Shown: in pieces, positions 54,929-61,064 of the stretch
Layout: each line of letters opens with the position of its first letter
Position numbering within the stretch: position 1 is the stretch's first letter
From: Sedimentisphaerales bacterium
Lineage (GTDB): Bacteria; Planctomycetota; Phycisphaerae; Sedimentisphaerales; Anaerobacaceae
Direction of reading: 5' to 3'
Length of the DNA: 61,064 nucleotides
NCBI GenBank assembly: GCA_016932835.1
Contig: JAFGCD010000060.1
Coordinates: forward strand, 1 to 61,064
The notes under the pieces: generated by a model
Seen by the model: the letters and a program-made list of their open reading frames with translations, nothing else
Told to the model about the DNA's origin: nothing
Database searches by the model: none
Translations under genes and position numbers: made by a program

Positions 54929-55014
54929 TATTTTCCTGTCACCCCGAATCACGCAAAACCTTGCCGTTAAACGAATAAAAAAAATTCACTTTTCCAATTT
55001 TTCCTTTTTACCCC

Positions 55015-55038
55015 CTGCGCGTTTGGTCGAAATTTCGA
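55015..55038. repeat. 24-bp direct repeat, copy 2
   Basis: Second copy of the 54905-54928 repeat with the same palindrome TCGAAATTTCGA; one mismatch at its seventh base. Confidence 0.75.
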
Positions 55039-55124
55039 GAAAAACGCCTTTGCCTGTTTTAACAGCCGCACAGGTTACCGAGAACGCAGAGGTGCTTTAC
55101 AACCACATAAATTCGAGAGCGTAG

Positions 55125-55141
55125 GGTGTGCATTGCACACC
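55125..55141. repeat. Perfect inverted repeat at the start of the DUF3806-like ORF
   Basis: GGTGTGC-ATT-GCACACC, seven-base arms and three-base loop. It overlaps the only GTG start of the downstream ORF. Such repeats flank many intergenic elements; its role is unknown. Confidence 0.6.
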
Positions 55142-55656
55142 AAAAAAGCTATGCTCTCGAGGCTTACGGCCCTCCAGACGATACGCCTGAGTGTGCTGGT
55201 TTCGTGGCTCTTAGTGATTCTGACCGTGCGAGATTAGATACGCAGCGCTCGATTGTGATGGCTGTGCTCAGCGAGACGTATGGGGTCACCACGCTACGAA
55301 AGGACAGGGCCGATTTGCCGTTGCTGCAACGGATGCTCGATGATGGAGTGTTCTCTGTCGAGCAAACAATTGAACTGCAGAGTATGGGCATAGTCTTTGG
55401 CGATGTGTTGGTGAAGGAGCTTGGACTTCAGTGGAGAATGATAAGTGATGAGTACGGTACTGATCCGACGGTCACAATTCCAGAGATTTCAGACGGTGTT
55501 GTGTGTTTCAATACGCTGACGATGATCTCAAAGCGCATCGAGGAAGGCAGAGAGGTTGACGTGAATCGGTTGTTTGAGGTCGTTGAGGCAGAGGTCAAGA
55601 GGTCCAGATCTGAAGGAGAAGACAAAGACAAGAGGGAAAGTCTATCAAGGAGCTAG
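55126..55656 (+). CDS. DUF3806-like protein, possibly truncated at its start
   Basis: 176 residues from GTG 55126, with no ribosome site; a GTG at 55204 is another start. The core (about 60-165) looks like DUF3806: MGIVFGDVLVKELGLQW, DEYGTDPTVTIPE, NTLTMISKRIEEG, VDVNRLFEVV. Its function is unknown. Codon use is softer and less GC-rich than in the neighbouring genes, and the GTG overlaps an inverted repeat (GGTGTGC-ATT-GCACACC, 55125-55141), so the 5' end may be lost and the ORF be a transferred remnant. Confidence 0.6.
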   Translation: MCIAHQKSYALEAYGPPDDTPECAGFVALSDSDRARLDTQRSIVMAVLSETYGVTTLRKDRADLPLLQRMLDDGVFSVEQTIELQSMGIVFGDVLVKELGLQWRMISDEYGTDPTVTIPEISDGVVCFNTLTMISKRIEEGREVDVNRLFEVVEAEVKRSRSEGEDKDKRESLSRS

Positions 55657-55980
55657 GCACAGAAATATGCTTGACTCGTACTGTCGTCAATGTACAAGGC
55701 GATATGTAGAAGCTTGAATTGGAGCTTGAGGCAAGAAGAACCGGAAGCTGGCAATGTTCCGGGAGAACTAAAGGGGAGAACTAAACGTGTCCGGCGGTGT
55801 TTCGTCGCTCTCCTGAGGGGCAAGCGTCGCTCGTGAAGCGTGAAGAGTATCTCGTTTTCTCATCCACCCATTTACTCATTAACCCATATCCTGATAATCT
55901 CTGTGTTCTCTGTGATCTCTGTGGCTATTTCTACTTCAATCCTCCGCGCCCTCGGCGCTCTCTGTGGTTAGTTCTTTTTT

Positions 55981-56051
55981 TCTGTCAGATTCAGGATATA
56001 TGTTGTCAGCAGTCGTACTCCGAATCCTGTGGAGCCTTCGGAGCAGTGGTC
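55981..56051 (-). pseudogene. Displaced pepA 3' end (24 codons of leucyl aminopeptidase tail)
   Basis: Reading minus, it encodes ADHCSEGSTGFGVRLLTTYI then LNLT, matching the last residues of PepA (ADHCSEGSTGFGVRLLTAYI then INLT) in 22 of 24 positions. 56005-56051 matches pepA at 46 of 47 bases; the last 24 bases are only about 58% identical, yet the changes are mostly synonymous or conservative. It then reads EKKN before a stop. No other part of pepA is present. The ceramidase-like gene lies between this copy and pepA. Confidence 0.85.
56005..56051. repeat. 47-bp direct repeat, left copy (pepA tail)
   Basis: Matches 57971-58017 with one mismatch (46/47), same orientation, 1966 bp apart. The pair brackets the ceramidase-like gene and resembles the att duplication left when an element enters a gene's 3' end. 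Confidence 0.85.
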
Positions 56052-56169
56052 TGCCGGTTGGGGGTTGACGTTCAGGAGGAAGCGGAGTAGGATTAGCCGA
56101 GATATTCCCGGATGCGTGAGTACGTATCCGGCAATCTGAAATGAGACGTTCGGATGCATGGTGAGGAAC

Positions 56170-57918
56170 ATGAAAAGAAGTTGTCGCGGCGCCCTGGTAT
56201 TGCTGCTGGCAGTGATTCTAACAGGTCGGCTCGTCGGCGATGAATCCAAATCGATATTCGACGGGAAATCGTTAGCGGGCCTCGCTTCGCCCGAGGCCAC
56301 GGAGGGTCAGGCCGCAGACAAGGACACGGGCTGGAAGGTATTCGTCGGGCGATGGTCGATCGGTGCTCCGCAGCCGACCGGCGGTCCGCCGTTTGTGATG
56401 ACGCTCAAGGAAGACTTCTCGGCGAAGAAGAGCCACGTTCCGCGTGCAACGGGCAAGTGGGAGTATGTTGACGGCGAGGCCCGTGTAGTCTGGGACGACG
56501 GATGGCGGGACATCATACGGCCAGAGGGGCAGACGTACCTCAAGATCGCCTTCGGGCCCGGGACGAATTTTGATTCTCCGCCGAACAATACGGCGTCAGC
56601 GGAGAAGATGGTTAGTGAGCAGTGGGGGCAGAATCGGCTGCTGGTCGGCTGGGCGAGAACGGATATTACGCCGGATAAGCCGGTTGCGCTTGTGGGTTTT
56701 TTCAGAAGACGAATCAGCGAGGGGGTAAAAGACCGTTTGACGGCGACGGCGCTGGCGCTGGAAAGCAAAGACCCCGGCGGCAAGGCGGTCGAGCAGGCTA
56801 TAATGATTTCATGCGATTTGATTTCGATCCGCAAGTCAACAAATGAGGCTGTGCGGAAGCTGCTTAAGGCGCGGCTGGACGATTTCGACTCGGATAAATT
56901 GCTGCTCAATGCGACGCACACTCACCAGGCGCCGCAGCAGCAATCCGGGACCGCAAAGGGCGCGTTCGCTCTGGCTGCCGAGGAAAAAGCGAAAGGGTGG
57001 ATGACCGGGGACGATTACGGCAAGTATCTTGCCGAACGCCTTGCGCAAGCGGCTGTTGAGGCGTGGGAGACTCGCAAGAGGGCAGGTGTAAGCTGGGGTA
57101 TCGACCAGGCCGTTGTCGGATTCAACCGGAGATTCGTTTACACCGACGGCAGAGCGCAAATGTGGGGGCAGGTCAACACGCCGGAGTTCGACCGAATCGA
57201 AGGCGTAGAGGACCATAGTCTTGGCCTGTTGTTCTTCTGGGATGCGCAGGGAAAGCTGACGGGCATGGTTATCAATGTGTCGAGCCCCGCGCAGTCCGAG
57301 CAGGGCCATAATCTGATTTCGGCGGATTTCTGGCATGACGTCAGGGAGGAAATCGCTGCACGGTATTCCAAGGAAGTTTTCGTTCTTCCGCAATGCGGCG
57401 CCGCCGGTGACATTTATACCCTGAGCAGGCTGCGAGGACGAGCGGAATCGGCGATGGCCGAGCGCAAGGGCATAACGTGGAGGCGTGAAGCAGCGCGCCG
57501 GATTGTCGATGGGGCAGCACGGGCCCTGCCGACGGCTGGGAAGTACATAGATGAGAATCCTGTGTTCAAACATACTGTGGCCCGTATCGATATTCCGGAG
57601 AAGGATCCGCCTTCACTGCCTTTTTCGGAGGTCGATTCAGTCAAGCCGGCCGAACTGCACATTGTCAGGCTGGGTGAGATTGCCGTTGCTACGAACCCGT
57701 TTGAGTTGTTCGTGGATTACGGGATGCGGATACAGGCACGCAGCGAAGCCTTGTTGACCCTGGTTGTTCAACTGTCGTGCGGACACAGTGAATATCTGCC
57801 GACAAGCCGGGCGGTTGAAGGCGGCGGCTACAGCGCCGAGCAATATCTTGTCGGGCCGGAGGGAGGGCAAGTGCTCGTCGAAGAAACTGTGCGGCGAATC
57901 AATTCTCACTGGCGATGA
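56170..57918 (+). CDS. Secreted neutral/alkaline ceramidase-like protein
   Basis: 582 residues from ATG 56170 (GAGG just before; ATG 56158 is an alternative). A signal peptide (ALVLLLAVILTGRLVG) is followed by a beta-rich 110-residue domain seen in planctomycete secreted proteins (RATGKWEYVDGEARV). From about 160 the neutral ceramidase N-terminal fold appears: VGWARTDITPDKPVALVGF, NATHTHQAP with its metal histidines, and PQCGAAGDIY. Ceramidases split ceramide into sphingosine and fatty acid; many planctomycete relatives have unknown substrates. The gene lies inside the segment bracketed by the pepA tail repeats and has opposite orientation to its neighbours. Confidence 0.82.
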   Translation: MKRSCRGALVLLLAVILTGRLVGDESKSIFDGKSLAGLASPEATEGQAADKDTGWKVFVGRWSIGAPQPTGGPPFVMTLKEDFSAKKSHVPRATGKWEYVDGEARVVWDDGWRDIIRPEGQTYLKIAFGPGTNFDSPPNNTASAEKMVSEQWGQNRLLVGWARTDITPDKPVALVGFFRRRISEGVKDRLTATALALESKDPGGKAVEQAIMISCDLISIRKSTNEAVRKLLKARLDDFDSDKLLLNATHTHQAPQQQSGTAKGAFALAAEEKAKGWMTGDDYGKYLAERLAQAAVEAWETRKRAGVSWGIDQAVVGFNRRFVYTDGRAQMWGQVNTPEFDRIEGVEDHSLGLLFFWDAQGKLTGMVINVSSPAQSEQGHNLISADFWHDVREEIAARYSKEVFVLPQCGAAGDIYTLSRLRGRAESAMAERKGITWRREAARRIVDGAARALPTAGKYIDENPVFKHTVARIDIPEKDPPSLPFSEVDSVKPAELHIVRLGEIAVATNPFELFVDYGMRIQARSEALLTLVVQLSCGHSEYLPTSRAVEGGGYSAEQYLVGPEGGQVLVEETVRRINSHWR

Positions 57919-57942
57919 GAACCGGCGCCGGGTGCGGGGACA

Positions 57943-59475
57943 TCATGTTGTGAGGTTTATGATGTAGGCAGTCAGCAGTCTTACTCCGAATCCTGTGGAG
58001 CCTTCGGAGCAGTGGTCGGCGGCCTTCTCGAACAAGTCCATTCCCGCTATATCGAGGTGTGCCCAGGTCGTCTTCTCGACGAACTGGCCCAGGAATGCCG
58101 CCGCGGTGCATGCCCCGCCCCATCGGCTGCCTATATTCTTGAGGTCGGCGATCTGGGACTTCATTTCCTTTGCGTATTCTTTTCCGCTGGGCATGTGCCA
58201 GACGCTCTCGCCTGATTCTTCCGAGGCCTTTTCCAATTGTGCGATGAGGTTATCGTCGTTGCCCATCAGCCCTGCCTTGTACTTTCCCAGGGCGACCATG
58301 CATGCGCCTGTCAGGGTTGCGATGTCGATGATTACGCCGGCCTTGCTCTTTACGGCGTATGCCAGCGCGTCGCAGAGCAGCATCCTGCCCTCAGCGTCGG
58401 TATTTAGTATCTCTACGGTCTTTCCGCTGAACGTCTTGACTATATCGCCGGGCCGATAGCTGGCGCCGCCGGGCATGTTCTCTGCGGAGGGGACTATACC
58501 GATGACGTTTACGGGCAGCTTGAGCTTTGCGATGGCGCGGATAGCCGCGAGGACTGCGATGCCGCCGGACTTATCGAGCTTCATCTGGTCCATATTGGCC
58601 GACGGCTTGATGCTGATGCCGCCCGAATCGAAGGTTATCGCCTTTCCGACGAGCGCGACGAGCGGTTTTTTCGCGGCCTTCGGTCCGCCGTTGTATTTCA
58701 GCGTGATGAGGCGAGGAGGCGTTTTCGAGCCTGAACCGACTGCGAGGATGCCGCCCATGCCCTTTGCCTTTAGCTGCTTTTCGTCGAATACGGTGCAGGT
58801 GACATTTTTCAGGCTGCGCGCGAGCTTTTTGGCTTCATTGGCCAGGGCGGGCGGGTTTATCACGTTGCCCGGGCGGTTTGCAAGGGTTCGGGCGTAGCTC
58901 TGGGATTCGCCGATTGCTGCGCCGACGGCGAGTGATTTGCTTAGCTCGGCGAGGCGGGAGGGGTCTGAATCGACGACATCGACCTTGATGGATTTGAGCC
59001 TGCCGTTGTCGGTTTTTGTTACGTATTCATCGTATTTGTAGGCGCCGAAGTAGATTCCTTCTGCGACAGCTCTGCCGAGTTGGGCGGGTTCGAGTCGATT
59101 GGCGATTGCGATATGCAGGGCGAAGGCGACAGTCTTGGCCTTGAGGGCGACGGCTCTTTTAGCGGCGACTGCGGAGGCCTTGCGGACGGTATCGGCGTTT
59201 AGTTCTTTCCTGTCGCCGAGTCCGAGCAGGAGGATTCTCTTTGCGCCGGTCTTTTCGCCGCCGTAAACGACGGCCGAGGAGTCTTCTTTGCCCTTGAAGT
59301 CGCCGAGCGATTTGAGGCGTTTAATCGCGCCGCCGAGCCTGCGGTCGAGGCCGACGGTGAGCTTGTCGGTGGTTTTTTCGTCGGCGAAGCAGCCTATGAC
59401 GAGTATGTCGGCCTTATAGCCTGCGATATCGGCGGCCTTGCGCGTTTTCAAATCGACGGTAATGATCTCTTTCAT
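57943..59475 (-). CDS. pepA: Leucyl aminopeptidase, family M17
   Basis: 510 residues. The C-terminal catalytic half has the two-metal site and signature: AITFDSGGISIKPS, MKLDKSGG and the M17 signature NTDAEGRMLL. The N-terminal half is the less conserved macro-like domain with a Lys-rich stretch. It hydrolyses N-terminal residues in the cytoplasm and may also bind DNA, as E. coli PepA does in Xer recombination. AAAGGTG precedes the ATG. Its last 24 codons are duplicated at 55981-56051. Confidence 0.96.
   Translation of the reverse strand: MKEIITVDLKTRKAADIAGYKADILVIGCFADEKTTDKLTVGLDRRLGGAIKRLKSLGDFKGKEDSSAVVYGGEKTGAKRILLLGLGDRKELNADTVRKASAVAAKRAVALKAKTVAFALHIAIANRLEPAQLGRAVAEGIYFGAYKYDEYVTKTDNGRLKSIKVDVVDSDPSRLAELSKSLAVGAAIGESQSYARTLANRPGNVINPPALANEAKKLARSLKNVTCTVFDEKQLKAKGMGGILAVGSGSKTPPRLITLKYNGGPKAAKKPLVALVGKAITFDSGGISIKPSANMDQMKLDKSGGIAVLAAIRAIAKLKLPVNVIGIVPSAENMPGGASYRPGDIVKTFSGKTVEILNTDAEGRMLLCDALAYAVKSKAGVIIDIATLTGACMVALGKYKAGLMGNDDNLIAQLEKASEESGESVWHMPSGKEYAKEMKSQIADLKNIGSRWGGACTAAAFLGQFVEKTTWAHLDIAGMDLFEKAADHCSEGSTGFGVRLLTAYIINLTT
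57971..58017. repeat. 47-bp direct repeat, right copy (inside pepA)
   Basis: Lies within the last codons of intact pepA. Partner of 56005-56051. Just to its right the match ends sharply. Confidence 0.85.
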
Positions 59476-59719
59476 TTCGTAGCACCTTTTACAAATTACA
59501 CATTAAAAACTTCAGATTTCATATCACAGAAACCGGAGGCCAGAAGCCGGAAGCCACCCCTTGGCAGCAGGTAAGACAGAAATCAGAAGTCGGATTTCAG
59601 ATTACGACTCACTTGTCGCACCGCAGCTCCCGGCGAAACCGGCTTACCTGCTCATTTACCAATAGGCTCATTCACTCATTGCCCCATTCACTCATTTACC
59701 CATAGGCTCATTTACCCAT
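59476..59719. repeat. Intergenic degenerate tandem-like repeats
   Basis: 244 bp between prfB and pepA. From about 59651 the sequence cycles through CTCATTTACC, AATAGG, CTCATTCACTCATT and CCCATAGG-like units, up to the prfB stop. Similar strings occur near 55862-55882. No gene or clear promoter; pepA's own ribosome site lies at its right end on the opposite side. Confidence 0.55.
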
Positions 59720-60836
59720 TCACTTTTTTGCGGTTCGTGTCTTTGCTCGATGCCGCAGGTAGCTCTCGACGAATCCGTCTATGTCACCATCGAGAACAGC
59801 ATCGACGTTGCCGGTTTGATGGTCGGTGCGGTGGTCCTTTACCATCTGGTAGGGCTGGAGGACGTAGCTTCTTATCTGGCTGCCCCAAGCGATTTCGCCT
59901 TTTTCGCCGTATAGTTTTGCGACTTCTGCGTCTCTTTTCTGCTGCTCGAGCATGTAAATTCTGGACTTGAGGACCTTCATGGCCTGTGCGCGGTTTTTGT
60001 GCTGGCTTCTCTGGTTCTGGCACTGAACTACGATTCCTGTTGGGATGTGGGTCAGCCTGACTGCTGAGCTTACTTTGTTAACGTGCTGTCCTCCTGCTCC
60101 GCTTGCGCGGTAGAAATCGACTCGAAGGTCGTCTTCGCTGATCTCGACTTCAATATCCTCGTCGAATTCGGGCAGGACATCTACCGCTGCGAAGCTGGTG
60201 TGCCTTCGTTTTGCGGAATCGAAGGGGCTGATTCTGACGAGGCGGTGGACGCCTGTTTCGCAGGAGAGTCGGCCGAAGGCGAAAGGGCCTGCGACGCGCA
60301 GGGTTATCGAGCGGATTCCGGCTTCCTCGCCGGGTGTAATGTCGAGCTCTTCATACTTGTACTTGTGCTCGTCGAAATGGCGGGTGTACATCCTCAGGAG
60401 CATGCTTGCCCAGTCGCAGCTTTCCGTTCCTCCGGCGCCTGCGTGGATGCTGAAGAAGCAGTTTTTCATGTCTTCCGGACGCGAGAGGAGGCCCTGGAGC
60501 TCTATCTTTTCGCATTTTCTGGTGAGTTCGGCGAGGTCCTCTGCGAGTTCTTTCAGCTCGTCCTGGTCGGATTCGATTGCGAGCTCGAAGAGTTCGGCGA
60601 TGTCTTCAACCTCTCGCTGCATTTCCTCGACGGGTCCGACGACGGTCTTCAGAGCACTGAGGCGGGTCACTACGGACTGGGCGGCATCGGGATTATCCCA
60701 GAAGCCCGGCTGGGCCATTTTAGCTTCCAATTCCCGGAGTTGGGATTTCTTGCCGGGCAAGTCAAAGCCAGTCCCGAATCTTGACGACCCGGGCCGATAA
60801 GTCGGCTATTGCAGACTTCAATTCCACTGTTTCCAT
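59720..60836 (-). CDS. prfB: Peptide chain release factor 2 with programmed +1 frameshift
   Basis: The ribosome starts at ATG 60834-60836 (AGGGTGG before it), reads 24 codons (METVELKSAIADLSARV through RDWL) to CTT TGA, then shifts +1 at CTTTGAC (60761-60767) and continues as DLPGKKSQLRE to 59720, giving about 371 residues. RF2 signatures are SPF in VRISPFDSAKRR (stop-codon reading) and GGQ in ASGAGGQHVNKVSS (peptidyl hydrolysis). It ends translation at UGA and UAA. The shift at UGA gives the known autoregulation: when RF2 is scarce, the ribosome pauses and shifts. A frame starting at 60760 alone is not the full gene. Confidence 0.96.
60761..60767 (-). promoter_or_regulatory. prfB +1 frameshift site CTTTGAC
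   Basis: CTT TGA C is the conserved slippery sequence. The upstream internal Shine-Dalgarno usual at 3 bases before CTT is weak here (GGGAC-TGG), so efficiency may rely more on the slow stop and following C. Confidence 0.92.
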
Positions 60837-61064
60837 AAGTTCCACCCTTCAGGGGATAAGATTTCAGACTCAAGAGATCAAATTCCAGGGAAGGATACCA
60901 CATTTTTTGCGGGGGCACAATGGGGAATTCGAAACTCTCCGCAGGAAGACGTTGCGGAGAAAATGCGAAGTTCGAAGCTCGAAATCCTAAACAAGCTCTA
61001 ATGACCAAAACTCAAATGGTGGTCAAAACGGTAAGATTTACCGGAGAGAACGGAGAGAACGCGG
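60837..61064. other. Right edge, non-coding, repeat-like
   Basis: No gene is supported. The stretch 60965-61020 (GAAGTTCGAAGCTCGAAATCC and on, AAACAAGCTC, CTCAAATGG) resembles in reverse the intergenic string at 54760-54850, suggesting a dispersed repeat family. The final bases are GGAGAGAACGGAGAGAACGC, the reverse of strings like those near 55950. Confidence 0.45.

Larger units (their letters stand above)
54698..55125. other. Repeat-rich AT-shifted intergenic region
   Basis: 428 bp. Contains A/T-rich tandem-like strings (ATTTCGATATTCGGATTT type, about 54810-54850) of a family also seen at the right edge of the window, a homopolymer-rich patch, and two copies of a 24-bp repeat (54905-54928 and 55015-55038). 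No gene seen. Confidence 0.6.
55657..56169. other. Intergenic region with direct-repeat strings and a pepA tail copy
   Basis: 513 bp. From about 55860 to 55975 it contains low-complexity strings (CATTTACTCATTAACCC-like, then CTCTGTG repeats) also seen at 59651-59719 and in altered form at the right edge. At 55981-56051 lies a copy of the pepA 3' end (see pseudogene entry). The end holds GTGAGGAAC just before the ceramidase-like ATG. Confidence 0.6.

Noticed and set aside
54905..55038. CRISPR array
   Set aside because: Only two repeats with a 12-bp palindrome and no cas genes or regular spacers.

Overview
The window looks like chromosomal DNA of an anaerobic Planctomycetota bacterium, most likely class Phycisphaerae (Sedimentisphaerales-like). 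This is inferred from gene content, not from a marker gene. The pointers are several large secreted proteins with dockerin-type-I-like modules, a CotH/lamin-tail protein with such a module, an HNH-AP2 protein, a neutral-ceramidase-like protein, many secreted glycoside hydrolases, and a methyl-branch Wood-Ljungdahl module. There are no rRNA genes, intact tRNAs, CRISPR arrays or transposases.

Layout. 1-8.4 kb (minus): a partial hexapeptide acyltransferase, a secreted TIM-barrel-like protein, then an NDP-sugar operon (epimerase, fkp, gmd, fucose synthase) with both salvage and de novo routes to GDP-L-fucose. 8.9-10.3 kb: folE and a two-domain queD-like gene (preQ0/queuosine or pterin). 10.4-12.0 kb: an exported lactonase joined in frame to a WrbA-like flavodoxin, possibly by a one-base deletion. 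12.3-18.4 kb: secreted polysaccharide-active proteins and a sugar catabolic operon (Gfo/Idh oxidoreductase, sugar isomerase, deoC, SGNH hydrolase). 18.8-21.2 kb: a receiver-only regulator and a REC-PAS-PAS-histidine kinase. 21.3-27.6 kb: a beta-helix dockerin protein convergent with a CotH/lamin-tail protein whose N-terminus is separated by a one-base frameshift. 27.9-29.1 kb: mnmA.

29.2-37.1 kb is the centrepiece: hdrA-mvhD-hdrC-hdrB-metV-metF, six plus-strand genes, all overlapping by 4-8 bases. The 1487-residue HdrA contains two HdrA modules with an NfnB/GltD-like NAD(P)H:FAD module inserted in the first. After a 3.5 kb dockerin-bearing gene on the other strand comes a second energy module, 41.2-47.5 kb: nuoE-like, nuoF fused to another GltD-like module, and a cysteine-type molybdenum/tungsten formate dehydrogenase with NuoG-like N-terminus. 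Together they predict flavin-based electron bifurcation/confurcation linking NAD(P)H, ferredoxin, formate and methylene-tetrahydrofolate.

47.6-61 kb: GH3 and GH39-like glycosidases, hemB, a ThiF/MoeB adenylyltransferase, an HNH-AP2 protein, a DUF3806-like gene amid repeat-rich DNA, a ceramidase-like gene flanked by a 47-bp direct repeat of the pepA 3' end, pepA itself, and prfB with its classic programmed +1 frameshift.
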